DNA from: Bacteroidota bacterium
GTDB taxonomy: Bacteria; Bacteroidota; Bacteroidia; Bacteroidales; Tannerellaceae
Reading direction: 5' to 3'
Length of the DNA stretch: 64,000 nt
NCBI GenBank assembly: GCA_023429375.1
Contig: JAEYVY010000003.1
Coordinates: 62,001-126,000 of the forward strand
The notes under the pieces were generated by a model. It had not been told where the DNA came from. It searched no databases and saw only the letters and a list, made by a program, of their open reading frames with translations. The translations under genes and the position numbers were made by a program. Positions within the stretch are counted from its first letter, which is position 1, and each line of letters starts with the position of its first letter. Positions 17,455 through 26,072 of this stretch are shown piece after piece.

Positions 17455-18705
17455 TTACACCAAATAACCGAATAAATCACTATCCTTATTGAGTACGGTA
17501 AAATCGTATTCGTATTCATACATACGCGCTATGAGAGAGTCATAATCTTCACGAGAATTCAACTCTATCCCAACCAATGCAGGACCGCTTTCTTTTTCAT
17601 TCTTCTTCATGTATTCAAAACGAACGATATCATCTTGAGGTCCCAACACTTTATTAACAAAATCTTTCAAGGCACTGGGTCGTTGCGTAAAACGAATGAT
17701 AAAGTAATGCTTCAATCCTTCAAACAGAAGAGACCGTTCTTTTATTTCCTGCATCCGGTCAATATCGTTGTTGCTGCCACTAATAATAGAAACAACTGTC
17801 TTCCCTTTGATTTCATCGGCATAATGCTTAATAGCTGCTGCAGCTAAAGCCCCTGCCGGCTCAATTACGATGGCATCTTCATTATATATACGCAGGATAG
17901 CCGAACAAACCTCTCCTTCCGGTATCAAGCATATATCATCAACCACTTCCCTGCAAATGGGATAGGTAACATCGCCTGCACGTTTAACAGCAGCTCCGTC
18001 TACAAACTTATCTATTTTATTGAGCGTCACAGGCCCTCCTGCCGCAAATGCAGCCTTCATAGAAGCGGCACCCTCAGGTTCTACAGCTATTATCTTGGTA
18101 TTCGGTGAATGTTCTTTCATATAAGCACCTACACCAGCACAAAGCCCCCCACCGCCAACAGGAATAAATAGATAGTCGACATGTTTAAGGTCTTCAAGAA
18201 TCTCAAGAGCGATAGTCCCCTGCCCTTCTATAATTCGAGGATGGTCAAAGGGAGGGATGAATGACATCTGATGTTCAGCTGTATATTTTTTGGCTGCTTC
18301 GGCACAATCATCAAATGTATCTCCGGCCAGAATTATCTCGACAAAGTCTTTACCGAACATCTTTGTTTGTTTAATTTTCTGTTTGGGCGTTGTCTTAGGC
18401 ATAAAAATCACGCCACGAATCTTCATTTCTGAACAACTATACGCTACCCCTTGCGCATGATTTCCTGCGCTTGCACAAACTACTCCATTTGCTAACATAG
18501 ACGGTTCGAGGCTTTTTATCATATTATATGCACCTCGTAACTTATAGGAACGGACAACCTGCAAATCTTCCCTTTTCAAATAGACATTTGCCTCATACCG
18601 AGTGGAAATACGCTTATTTAATTGTAATGGTGTCTTTTGAACGGCATCTCTGATTCGTTCACGGGCTTGCTCTATATGGAGGTCGAAATTTGTAATAACA
18701 GACAT
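17455..18705 (-). CDS. ilvA: Threonine ammonia-lyase (biosynthetic-type)
   Basis: The enzyme deaminates threonine to 2-oxobutanoate, the first step towards isoleucine. It is a fold-type II PLP protein: Lys55 in SYKLRGA binds PLP, ASAGNHAQG and PVGGGGLCAG hold the cofactor phosphate, and ISGSNND is the late active-site loop. The C-terminal 85 residues form an ACT-like regulatory domain (HYFIIRFTQRPSALKDF). The length of 416 residues fits the single-ACT form. It stands 88 nt upstream of the TlpA-like gene and is divergent from the DUF5063 gene. Its upstream region has TATCTTTA on the minus strand at 18733-18740, one base off the -7 consensus. Confidence 0.93.
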   Translation of the reverse strand: MSVITNFDLHIEQARERIRDAVQKTPLQLNKRISTRYEANVYLKREDLQVVRSYKLRGAYNMIKSLEPSMLANGVVCASAGNHAQGVAYSCSEMKIRGVIFMPKTTPKQKIKQTKMFGKDFVEIILAGDTFDDCAEAAKKYTAEHQMSFIPPFDHPRIIEGQGTIALEILEDLKHVDYLFIPVGGGGLCAGVGAYMKEHSPNTKIIAVEPEGAASMKAAFAAGGPVTLNKIDKFVDGAAVKRAGDVTYPICREVVDDICLIPEGEVCSAILRIYNEDAIVIEPAGALAAAAIKHYADEIKGKTVVSIISGSNNDIDRMQEIKERSLLFEGLKHYFIIRFTQRPSALKDFVNKVLGPQDDIVRFEYMKKNEKESGPALVGIELNSREDYDSLIARMYEYEYDFTVLNKDSDLFGYLV

Positions 18706-18792
18706 CTTACTTACTATTTAAGTTATGGATTGTAAAGATAAAAGATTCACATTTAATAGTAGACATATCATCAATAAATCGCAATATATTGC

Positions 18793-18800
18793 TATTTTTG
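18793..18800 (+). promoter_or_regulatory. -7 promoter element of the DUF5063-exonuclease-methyltransferase operon
   Basis: TATTTTTG matches TAnnTTTG and lies 30 nt before the ATG at 18831. The longest frame starts at a TTG at 18789, upstream of this element, which argues for the ATG. Confidence 0.45.
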
Positions 18801-18830
18801 CCAATTAAAATAGGACCTATTACAATTGGC

Positions 18831-19376
18831 ATGAAAGAGAGCAATCCAATTTATGATCGTAATACGCTGGAATTTGTAACAATTGCGTTAGAGTATTGTG
18901 CCTTTATCGAAAAGACAAAGGAAATGTCACTTTTTGACTTTACAGACAAAGCAACCAAACTTTTGCCATTGCTGTATTTGAAGGCTGCTTTATTGCCAGA
19001 GGTAGAACATGATGAGGATATCGAACTTGAACTGACTGTTACAGAAGACATGTATGAATCTGTAAGAGATAGTATTTCAAGTCTTTTAGGCGAATACGAT
19101 GCCTACCTCGAAACTTTCCATCCTGACATGCAATATAGCGATGCTCCTATTGCTGCATTTATATCTGAAAACTTGGCTGATGTATATCAGGATACAGGTA
19201 ATTTCGTAGCCCTTTTCAGACAGGGAAACGAAGAAATTATGCAGGAAGCAATTGCCATTTGCCGTACAAACTTTATGGAATTCTGGGGACAACCTTTGTT
19301 GAATGCATTAAAGGCATTGCATTCAGTGAGATATAGTTCCAATTTGGATTCCGAGCAAAATGAAGAAGAAGAATAA
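18831..19376 (+). CDS. DUF5063 family protein
   Basis: The protein has about 181 residues, is acidic and helical, and has no signal peptide. Its content (FVTIALEYCAFIEK, LLPLLYLKAALLPEV, ENLADVYQDTGNFVALFRQG) corresponds to DUF5063, a family of unknown function found in Bacteroidetes. The start is set at the ATG at 18831, which lies after the promoter element. Its stop codon shares one base with the ATG of the exonuclease gene (TAATG), so translation is probably coupled. Because the next two genes act on RNA, a role linked to RNA processing is possible but not shown. Confidence 0.8.
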   Translation: MKESNPIYDRNTLEFVTIALEYCAFIEKTKEMSLFDFTDKATKLLPLLYLKAALLPEVEHDEDIELELTVTEDMYESVRDSISSLLGEYDAYLETFHPDMQYSDAPIAAFISENLADVYQDTGNFVALFRQGNEEIMQEAIAICRTNFMEFWGQPLLNALKALHSVRYSSNLDSEQNEEEE

Positions 19377-19951
19377 TGCAGTACATGCAAACTATAACGA
19401 AAGATCAGATCGCAGAACTTCCGGTCGAAGAATTTACAAAACGTATCATTGTTATTGATACGGAAGAGGATGTTGCCAAAGCTGTTGAGTATTTATTCAA
19501 TTTCGAATGTGTAGGTTTCGATACAGAGACCCGTCCCTCCTTTAAAAAAGGACAAAACTACAAAGTTGCCCTAATGCAGTTGGCGACCGATGATGTATGC
19601 TTTCTAATTCGGTTGAACAAGGTAGGCATCCCTCCGATTTTAAGTGATTTTTTGATTAGTGATAGAACATTAAAGATTGGTCTTTCATTAAGAGATGACT
19701 TTGGTGCGATGAGAAAACGTATGGACATAGATCCAACCAACTTTATCGATTTGCAAAATTTTGTAGTAAAATACAATATTAAAGAAACTAGCCTCCAGAA
19801 AATCTATGCAATATTGTTTGGCAAAAAAATATCAAAAGGTCAACGATTGACAAATTGGGAAGCTGAAACATTATCAGAGTCGCAACAAAAATATGCGGCT
19901 TTAGATGCATGGGCTTGTCTAAGAATATATAATCAATTGAAACAAGGATAA
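19376..19951 (+). CDS. RNase D-like 3'-5' exonuclease (DEDD family)
   Basis: This 191-residue protein is a stand-alone DnaQ-like exonuclease domain without HRDC domains. Motif I is visible as GFDTETRPSF (the first Asp and Glu), motif II in IGLSLRDDFGAM, and motif III in YAALDAWACLRIY, which has the Tyr of the DEDDy group. These residues bind two metal ions. The family trims RNA or, in WRN-like members, DNA 3' ends. The start codon overlaps the preceding stop by one base, and the RlmI-like gene begins directly after the stop (TAAATG). A second ATG three codons in is also possible. Confidence 0.88.
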   Translation: MQYMQTITKDQIAELPVEEFTKRIIVIDTEEDVAKAVEYLFNFECVGFDTETRPSFKKGQNYKVALMQLATDDVCFLIRLNKVGIPPILSDFLISDRTLKIGLSLRDDFGAMRKRMDIDPTNFIDLQNFVVKYNIKETSLQKIYAILFGKKISKGQRLTNWEAETLSESQQKYAALDAWACLRIYNQLKQG

Positions 19952-21133
19952 ATGAGTGATATCAGAGTATTTCTAAAACCCAAAAAGGAAGAATCCTTAT
20001 TGAGATTTCACCCCTGGGTATTTTCGGGTGCAATTCATAAAATAGAAGGTCAACCCGAAGAAGGTGATTTGGTAAAAGTATATGGAGCAAACGGAAATTT
20101 CCTGGCCATCGGACATTATCAGATCGGAAGTATTGCTGTAAGAATATTATCTTTCAAACAAATCAATATTGACAAACACTTCTGGGAAGAACGTATACGT
20201 ATAGCCTACGAATTAAGGCGTACACTCAAACTGACTGGTGTAGAAAACAATAATACCTATCGACTCATTCATGGCGAAGGAGATAATTTGCCCGGATTGA
20301 TTGTGGATGTCTACGCCAATACGGCAGTGATCCAAGCTCATTCGGTAGGGATGCATTATGCACGTAAAAACATTGCTGATGCCATCCACTCCATCATCAA
20401 CGAGATAGATAACATCTACTATAAATCAGACGCTACCCTCCCGTTCAAAGCCAACCTGGATAATGAGGACGGTTATTTGTATGGTGGAGACAATATCAAG
20501 ACAGCTCTCGAATATGGATTGAAATTTAATGTTGACTGGGTAAAAGGTCAAAAAACAGGATTCTTCGTTGACCAAAGAGAAAACCGTTCTTTACTAGAAT
20601 TCTATTCAACAGGTCGCTCTGTATTGAATATGTTTTGCTATACCGGGGGATTCTCATTCTACGCGATGCGTGGTGGAGCAAAATTAGTGCATTCGGTAGA
20701 CAGTTCTGCCAAAGCAATCTCATTGACCAAACAGAATGTAGAGTTAAACTTCCCCGGTGATCCACGCCATGAAGCTTATGCTGAAGATGCGTTTAAGTAT
20801 TTAGATAGAATGGGTAATAATTATGATCTGATCATTCTTGATCCTCCTGCATTTGCCAAGCATAAGGATGTATTAAGAAACGCATTACAGGGCTATCGCA
20901 AACTAAATGCAATTGCCTTTGAAAAGATAAAGCCCGGAGGAATCTTGTTTACATTCTCTTGCTCGCAAGTAGTTAGTAAAGAAAATTTCCGTTTGGCTGT
21001 ATTCAGTGCTGCTGCCCAATCGGGTCGTAACGTGCGCATTTTGCATCAATTGACACAGCCTGCAGATCACCCAGTAAACATCTATCACCCAGAAGGAGAA
21101 TATCTGAAAGGCCTTGTACTTTATGTTGAGTAA
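19952..21133 (+). CDS. RlmI-like class I SAM-dependent rRNA methyltransferase
   Basis: The protein has a PUA domain at the N-terminus (KKEESLLRFHPWVFSGAI, GDLVKVYGANGNFLAIGHY in part), then an EEHEE-type linker domain, and a Rossmann methyltransferase domain (GRSVLNMFCYTGGFSFYAM, ILDPPAFAK, FTFSCSQVV). This is the RlmI/RlmK layout; RlmI makes 5-methylcytidine at 1962 of 23S rRNA. The catalytic Cys in FSCS and the DPPAF loop are present. The length of 393 residues is normal. It is the last gene of the three-gene unit beginning at 18831. The exact rRNA target is inferred from the family. Confidence 0.9.
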   Translation: MSDIRVFLKPKKEESLLRFHPWVFSGAIHKIEGQPEEGDLVKVYGANGNFLAIGHYQIGSIAVRILSFKQINIDKHFWEERIRIAYELRRTLKLTGVENNNTYRLIHGEGDNLPGLIVDVYANTAVIQAHSVGMHYARKNIADAIHSIINEIDNIYYKSDATLPFKANLDNEDGYLYGGDNIKTALEYGLKFNVDWVKGQKTGFFVDQRENRSLLEFYSTGRSVLNMFCYTGGFSFYAMRGGAKLVHSVDSSAKAISLTKQNVELNFPGDPRHEAYAEDAFKYLDRMGNNYDLIILDPPAFAKHKDVLRNALQGYRKLNAIAFEKIKPGGILFTFSCSQVVSKENFRLAVFSAAAQSGRNVRILHQLTQPADHPVNIYHPEGEYLKGLVLYVE

Positions 21134-21220
21134 TCATTAAAAAAGAAAGATTAACATATTTACATTAAGTCAAACCTCGTTTTATATACGGAAAAATTTC
21201 TTTATTTAATAATAGGGTTG

Positions 21221-21228
21221 TACCTTTG
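21221..21228 (+). promoter_or_regulatory. -7 promoter element of mdh
   Basis: TACCTTTG matches TAnnTTTG, 60 nt before the mdh start. TTTC at 21197-21200, 20 nt further upstream, is close to the -33 TTTG consensus. Confidence 0.6.
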
Positions 21229-21288
21229 TATCAAATGAATTAATAAGGAAGTAGTATTAGTAAAATAACATATAAAAATTAAATTATT

Positions 21289-22230
21289 ATGTCTAAAGTA
21301 ACAGTTATTGGTGCCGGTAATGTAGGTGCTACATGCGCAAATGTTCTTGCGTTCAATGAAGTGGCTGATGAAGTAGTTATGCTTGACGTTAAGGAAGGTG
21401 TATCTGAAGGTAAAGCAATGGATATGATGCAGACAGCTCAATTGCTTGGTTTTGATTCTACAATCGTAGGATGCACAAACGACTATGCAAAAACAGCTGA
21501 TTCTGACGTAATCATCATCACTTCAGGTATTCCTCGTAAACCAGGTATGACTCGTGAAGAATTGATCGGTGTTAATGCAGGTATTGTTAAGACTGTAGCT
21601 GAAAACGCTTTGAAGTTTTCTCCAAATGCTATCATCGTAGTAATTTCTAACCCAATGGCTACGATGACTTATCTTGCACTAAAGTCATTAGGTTTGCCAA
21701 AGAACCGTATCATCGGTATTGTTGGTGCTTTGGATAGCTCTCGTTTCAAATATTATCTATCACAAGCATTAGGTTGCAATGCTAACGAAGTAGAAGGCAT
21801 GGTAATCGGTGGACACGGTGATACAACTATGATTCCTTTAGCTCGTTTGGCTACTTATAAAGGTGTTCCTGTAACAAGCTTATTGAGCGCCGAAAAGATT
21901 GAAGAAGTAGTAAAAGCTACTATGGTAGGTGGTGCTACTTTAACTGGTCTTCTTGGAACATCTGCATGGTATGCTCCAGGTGCAGCAGGAGCTCTTGTTG
22001 CTGAAGCTATCATCCACAACCAAAAGAAACTTATCCCTTGTTCTGTAGCATTGGAAGGCGAATACGGACAATCAGACATCTGTATCGGTGTTCCTGTAGT
22101 TTTAGGTAAAAACGGTGTTGAAAGCATTGTTGATCTGAACTTGAATGATGCTGAAAAAGAATTGTTTGCTAAGAGTGCAGATGCAGTACGTGCAACAAAT
22201 GCTGTTCTTAAAGAAATCAACGTTCTTTAA
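21289..22230 (+). CDS. mdh: Malate dehydrogenase
   Basis: The enzyme oxidises malate to oxaloacetate with NAD; in Bacteroidales it mainly runs in reverse in the fumarate branch. The NAD site is GAGNVGATC at the N-terminus. The substrate loop has IPRKPGMTRE with the arginines, and the catalytic His is in GGHGDTTM. The length of 313 residues and the wording are of the LDH-like (type 2) malate dehydrogenase of Bacteroidales. The gene is flanked by its own promoter and an intrinsic terminator, so it is monocistronic. Its codon choice looks like that of a strongly expressed gene. Confidence 0.96.
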   Translation: MSKVTVIGAGNVGATCANVLAFNEVADEVVMLDVKEGVSEGKAMDMMQTAQLLGFDSTIVGCTNDYAKTADSDVIIITSGIPRKPGMTREELIGVNAGIVKTVAENALKFSPNAIIVVISNPMATMTYLALKSLGLPKNRIIGIVGALDSSRFKYYLSQALGCNANEVEGMVIGGHGDTTMIPLARLATYKGVPVTSLLSAEKIEEVVKATMVGGATLTGLLGTSAWYAPGAAGALVAEAIIHNQKKLIPCSVALEGEYGQSDICIGVPVVLGKNGVESIVDLNLNDAEKELFAKSADAVRATNAVLKEINVL

Positions 22231-22252
22231 TTATAAAGTTCTATAAGTATGT

Positions 22253-22287
22253 AGGAGCTGGCTTGTTTAAGTCAGCTCCTTTTCTTT
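22253..22287 (+). terminator. Intrinsic terminator of mdh
   Basis: AGGAGCTG at 22253-22260 pairs with CAGCTCCT at 22273-22280; the stem continues inward with CTT/AAG across a G-T pair. It is followed by TTTCTTT. Confidence 0.8.
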
Positions 22288-22337
22288 ATGAATACATAAA
22301 AAAAGTTCTGATTTTATTCATTTTAATAATAATATTG

Positions 22338-22345
22338 TATGTTTG
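22338..22345 (+). promoter_or_regulatory. -7 promoter element of the membrane protein gene
   Basis: TATGTTTG matches TAnnTTTG and lies 27 nt before the ATG at 22373. The longest frame would start at a TTG inside this element, so the ATG is preferred. Confidence 0.5.
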
Positions 22346-22372
22346 TATATTAACTTAAAACAACATGTCAAT

Positions 22373-23011
22373 ATGAATTCTACGTTTAGTATCAAAGAAA
22401 CCTACTCAAAAGCCTGGAAAGCTGTTAAGGAAAACATTTGGGTATTGGTTGGTCTGTTAATCGGATACACAATCCTATCGTTTACGTTAAGTTTGCTCAT
22501 GGGCGATTCTACTACTGCCAGCTCAATGGCAAGTATCATTTCCATCATATTAGGGTCAATATTTACCTTAGGTTATTACAGAAACATTTTTCAAGCACTT
22601 GATGGAGAAGAACCACAATTCTCAGCCTACGGACAAGAAAGCCGTAAATTTTTAAAATACATTGGAGCATCAATCATATACGCTTTCATTGTTATTGTAG
22701 GTTTTGCATTAGTAATAATCCCAGGTATTTATCTGGCTCTTCGCCTACAATTCTATCAAGCATTTATTGTCGATGAAGATTGTGGAGCTATCGAATCTTT
22801 AAAACGTAGTTGGGAAATCACAAAAGATCACGCAATGGAATTGTTCCTTCTTGGACTTGTTATGATACTAATCATAATCATAGGAATGCTTTTATTTGGA
22901 GTAGGCATTTTTATTGCTACACCTGTTATCTATGCAATGTACTTGATTGTGTATCGTATACTTAATTCACCTGTAATTGTTGAGGAAGTTAAAGAAGCAG
23001 AGGAAGTTTAA
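22373..23011 (+). CDS. Multi-pass membrane protein, YciC/GPDPase-membrane-domain-like
   Basis: The protein of 212 residues opens with FSIKETYSKAWKAVKENIWVL in short form: a helix of the type found before the membrane bundle of YciC-like and glycerophosphodiesterase-membrane domains. About five to six hydrophobic segments follow (VLVGLLIGYTIL; ASIISIILGSIFTLGYY; FIVIVGFALVIIPGIYLAL; LFLLGLVMILIIIIGMLL; TPVIYAMYLIVYRIL). A polar loop has FIVDEDCGAIESLKRSWEITK, which is typical of these families. No enzyme motif is seen. It is monocistronic, with its own promoter and a terminator at 23042-23070. Confidence 0.75.
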   Translation: MNSTFSIKETYSKAWKAVKENIWVLVGLLIGYTILSFTLSLLMGDSTTASSMASIISIILGSIFTLGYYRNIFQALDGEEPQFSAYGQESRKFLKYIGASIIYAFIVIVGFALVIIPGIYLALRLQFYQAFIVDEDCGAIESLKRSWEITKDHAMELFLLGLVMILIIIIGMLLFGVGIFIATPVIYAMYLIVYRILNSPVIVEEVKEAEEV

Positions 23012-23041
23012 TTCCTTTATAATAATATAATAGCAGAAATT

Positions 23042-23080
23042 CAATCCGGAGACCATACGTTTCCGGATTGATTGTTTTTA
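23042..23080 (+). terminator. Intrinsic terminator
   Basis: CAATCCGGA at 23042-23050 pairs perfectly with TCCGGATTG at 23062-23070 and is followed by ATTGTTTTTA. It ends the transcript of the membrane protein gene. Confidence 0.8.
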
Positions 23081-23081
23081 G

Positions 23082-23089
23082 TACATTTG
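23082..23089 (+). promoter_or_regulatory. -7 promoter element of the DMT transporter gene
   Basis: TACATTTG matches TAnnTTTG, 13 nt before the ATG at 23103, right after the preceding terminator. The leader would be very short. Confidence 0.5.
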
Positions 23090-23102
23090 CTAAAACTATT
23101 TT

Positions 23103-24032
23103 ATGAATGTAAAGCTAAAAGGCTATATCCTGGCGATTATTGCAGCTGCCACATACGGCATGAATCCACTATTCGCTCTTCCTTTGTATAAAGAAGGAAT
23201 GGATCCTGATTCTGTATTATTTTTTCGTTATCTCCTTGCCATACCAATTTTAGGAATCATGTTAAAAGCAAGAGGACGAGATTTTAAATTAAAATGGCAA
23301 GAATTCAAATTATTTGTTTTAGCGGGTATTCTTGTATCTGTATCCTCACTAACTTTATTTAGTAGCTACAATTATATGGATGCAGGCATTGCATCGACCC
23401 TACTATTCATTTACCCACTTATCGTGGCTTTAATCATGATTTTAGGATTTAAAGAAAAAATGACCTGGCAGACTAAATTGTGCCTCCTGCTTGTTTTGTT
23501 AGGTATCGGACTGCTTTATAAAGGGAGCGATGGTGCCATACTCAGTCTCACCGGGTGCATACTGGTCTTTTTATCAGCTACTTCTTATGCCTCCTATATG
23601 GTTTTAGTAAACAAATCAATACTTAAGGATATTGCTACGTTGAAAATCACACTTTACGTATTATTATTCGGCTTTTTTCTTTTCCTATTTCGCGTAGATT
23701 TCGGACATAGCCTTATTATCCCTGACCAGTGGTGTTCATGGGGCAATATACTCGCCTTAGCTATATTCCCTACTGTCATATCTTTTCTGTTCACTACCAT
23801 TGCAATTAATTATATTGGGTCTACTCCGACAGCCATTCTTGGGGCATTAGAACCTGTAACAGCCGTAGTCATAGGTGTAACCATCTTCAATGAAATACTA
23901 ACCCCAAGACTTATGGTTGGAATAGTTCTTATTATTCTATCAGTAACGTTTGTTGTTGCGGCTAACCATTTGGAGGCGTATATCGTGCGACTGAGGAAAT
24001 TATTCCCTCGACTTCCGATAAGTAAGAGATAA
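23103..24032 (+). CDS. DMT-family (EamA) transporter
   Basis: The protein has 309 residues with ten predicted membrane segments arranged as two EamA repeats. The first begins GYILAIIAAATYGMNPLF, the usual opening of the family. The second begins near residue 150 (GCILVFLSATSYASYMVLV) and ends with AILGALEPVTAVVIG, the conserved block of the second repeat. Such inner-membrane carriers export or import metabolites such as amino acids; the substrate cannot be assigned. It has its own promoter, and the LacI operon promoter follows downstream, so it is probably not part of the uronate operon. Confidence 0.9.
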   Translation: MNVKLKGYILAIIAAATYGMNPLFALPLYKEGMDPDSVLFFRYLLAIPILGIMLKARGRDFKLKWQEFKLFVLAGILVSVSSLTLFSSYNYMDAGIASTLLFIYPLIVALIMILGFKEKMTWQTKLCLLLVLLGIGLLYKGSDGAILSLTGCILVFLSATSYASYMVLVNKSILKDIATLKITLYVLLFGFFLFLFRVDFGHSLIIPDQWCSWGNILALAIFPTVISFLFTTIAINYIGSTPTAILGALEPVTAVVIGVTIFNEILTPRLMVGIVLIILSVTFVVAANHLEAYIVRLRKLFPRLPISKR

Positions 24033-24091
24033 TTCTATGTAAGACCTGATTTTTATTAAATCTTTAAAAGCTACAATATTTTACTTAATTA

Positions 24092-24123
24092 TTTGAGGTA
24101 GTGATTTATTTGCTATATATTTG
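24092..24123 (+). promoter_or_regulatory. Promoter of the lacI-type/uxu operon
   Basis: TTTG at 24092-24095 and TATATTTG at 24116-24123 are perfect -33 and -7 elements with a 20-nt spacer. This is the best full promoter in the window. Transcription should start near 24130, in the middle of the inverted repeat listed next. Confidence 0.75.
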
Positions 24124-24126
24124 TTC

Positions 24127-24140
24127 TGTGTCCGAACACA
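24127..24140. promoter_or_regulatory. Candidate operator of the LacI-type regulator
   Basis: TGTGT and ACACA form perfect 5-bp arms round CCGA. The site covers the predicted transcription start of the operon, where a bound repressor would block it. Assignment to the LacI-type protein is inferred from position and symmetry. Confidence 0.5.
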
Positions 24141-24163
24141 TAAGTATAGATCATAGATCAATT

Positions 24164-25225
24164 ATGAAAAAGAATTATAGAATTAAAGATATAGCTGAGC
24201 TATCCGGTGTTTCTACCGGAACAGTTGATAGAATCTTGCATAAGCGAGGAAAAGTATCTATTGAAGCCAGAGAAAAAGTAGAAAAGGTACTGAAGGAAAT
24301 AGACTATCATCCGAATTTGATTGCACGTTCGCTTGCACTAAAGAAACAATACCATTTGATTACTGTTACGCCGGTAGTTCATCCCGGCAGCTACTGGGAT
24401 CAATTATGCGTGGGCATTGACGCTGCAGAAAATGATCTATTCAGCTATAATGTAAAGGTTAAACGCCTTTACTTTGACCAATATGATAAAACAAGTTTCG
24501 ACAATCTTATCCCTGTAATCGACAATACTGATTGTCAAGGAGTTGTAATAGCCACTTTATTCAAGGACAGTGTGTTGAAACTTACACAACTACTTGACAA
24601 AAAGGAAGTACCCTATGTACTTATTGATGCCTTTATCGAGGGAACGCAAGCTATATCCTATTACGGAACCCCTTCTTTCGATTCGGGTTATATAGCCGGA
24701 AGACTGATCTTTAATCAAATTAAAAAGGATGAAGATTTGGTTATCTTCAAATATGTACGTGTCGATAACGAAGCAAGTACACAAGGCAGGATTCGTGAAG
24801 AAGGATTTCACAAATACCTGGCAGAGAAAGGATATGAAGGACGTATCCATCACTTGCATTTCCGTGCAGGTAATGATGTAGAAAACAAAGCTATCATCAA
24901 AGAGTTCCTCCAGAATAATCCGCAAATAAAAAGAGGTATTCTATTTAATTCTAAGGCATATACCATTTGTAATTATCTGGATGAGATCAATATCAATAAG
25001 GATTTCAAGTTAGTTGGCTATGATGCTATTGAGGGAAATATTAAATACCTGAAAGAAGCACGCATCACCCATCTGATTGCCCAAAGGCCCGAAGTTCAAG
25101 GTGTAAACTCCATAAAAGCATTATTCAGGCACTTAGTATTAAAAGAGAAGAATGAACTGATTAACTATATGCCAATCGATATTTTAATGAAAGAGAACAT
25201 ACAATATTATAACAATTATATTTAA
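24164..25225 (+). CDS. LacI-family transcriptional regulator
   Basis: The protein begins KKNYRIKDIAELSGVSTGTVDRILHKRG in short form, the LacI-type helix-turn-helix, with the hinge helix near residues 50-58. The rest is a periplasmic-binding-protein-like effector domain (GVVIATLFKD, YVLIDAFIEG, GYIAGRLIF, LVGYDAIEGN). The start is the ATG at 24164; the longest frame starts 21 codons earlier, upstream of the promoter. It lies 4 nt before the SDR gene, followed by uxuA, so it most likely controls uronate breakdown with a sugar acid as ligand. An inverted repeat at 24127-24140 is a plausible autoregulatory operator. Confidence 0.9.
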   Translation: MKKNYRIKDIAELSGVSTGTVDRILHKRGKVSIEAREKVEKVLKEIDYHPNLIARSLALKKQYHLITVTPVVHPGSYWDQLCVGIDAAENDLFSYNVKVKRLYFDQYDKTSFDNLIPVIDNTDCQGVVIATLFKDSVLKLTQLLDKKEVPYVLIDAFIEGTQAISYYGTPSFDSGYIAGRLIFNQIKKDEDLVIFKYVRVDNEASTQGRIREEGFHKYLAEKGYEGRIHHLHFRAGNDVENKAIIKEFLQNNPQIKRGILFNSKAYTICNYLDEININKDFKLVGYDAIEGNIKYLKEARITHLIAQRPEVQGVNSIKALFRHLVLKEKNELINYMPIDILMKENIQYYNNYI

Positions 25226-25229
25226 TATC

Positions 25230-26042
25230 ATGAATCAACTATTTAGTGTAGAAGAAAAAGTAGTTTTATTGACCGGGGGATGCGGAATCCTCGGTGCTTG
25301 CATGGCAAAGCATCTCGCAAAAGAAGGTGCTATTGTTGTAATCCTTGACCGTGATCAGGAAAAAGGAAACGCCTTAATGGAAGAAATCAAATCCGAAGGA
25401 GGAAAGGGCTTATTCCTTCTGACAGACGTACTTAAAAAAGAAGTTTTGGAATCAAACAAAGCCGAGATACTTAAAGCATATGGACGAATCGACGTATTAG
25501 TAAACCTGGCAGGAGGTAATCAAGCCGGTGCTACAATACCACCCGACAAAACTATATTCGACCTCAATATCGATGCTTTTCGTGGCGTAGTTGACCTAAA
25601 CTTATTTGGAACTGTCCTACCTACGGTTGTGTTTGCAGAAGTTATGGTAAACCAAAAGAAAGGTAGCATCATCAACATTTCATCTGAATCTGCCTTGAGA
25701 CCGTTGACAAGAGTAGTTGGATATGGTTGTGCGAAAGCTGCCGTAAGCAATTTTACACAATACATGGCCGGCGAATTGGCAATCAAATTTGGTGAAGGTC
25801 TTCGCGTAAATGCAATAGCCCCCGGATTCTTCCTCACAGAACAAAACCGTGCACTTATGACGAACCCTGACGGTACGCCATCACCAAGATGTCAGACTGT
25901 TATGGCTCATACTCCTTTTGGCCGACTTGGCAAACCTGAAGAACTATTAGGTACTTTACAATGGTTGGCCAGCGACGCTTCTGCCTTTGTTACAGGTACA
26001 GTAATTCCTGTTGACGGTGGATTTGATGCTTTCTCTATTTAA
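25230..26042 (+). CDS. SDR-family oxidoreductase, probable D-mannonate oxidoreductase
   Basis: The protein is a classical short-chain dehydrogenase of 270 residues. It has the cofactor motif TGGCGILGACMA, the NLAGG strand end, the Ser of the catalytic set in INISSES, and the Tyr and Lys in YGCAKAAVSNF. The end (VIPVDGGFDAFS) is typical. Its place between a LacI regulator and uxuA, and its wording, fit the SDR-type enzymes that replace UxuB: they reduce fructuronate to mannonate. The substrate is inferred from context. It starts 4 nt after the regulator and 30 nt before uxuA. Confidence 0.85.
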   Translation: MNQLFSVEEKVVLLTGGCGILGACMAKHLAKEGAIVVILDRDQEKGNALMEEIKSEGGKGLFLLTDVLKKEVLESNKAEILKAYGRIDVLVNLAGGNQAGATIPPDKTIFDLNIDAFRGVVDLNLFGTVLPTVVFAEVMVNQKKGSIINISSESALRPLTRVVGYGCAKAAVSNFTQYMAGELAIKFGEGLRVNAIAPGFFLTEQNRALMTNPDGTPSPRCQTVMAHTPFGRLGKPEELLGTLQWLASDASAFVTGTVIPVDGGFDAFSI

Positions 26043-26072
26043 TTAACTAACTAACTTAAAAACAATAATCTT

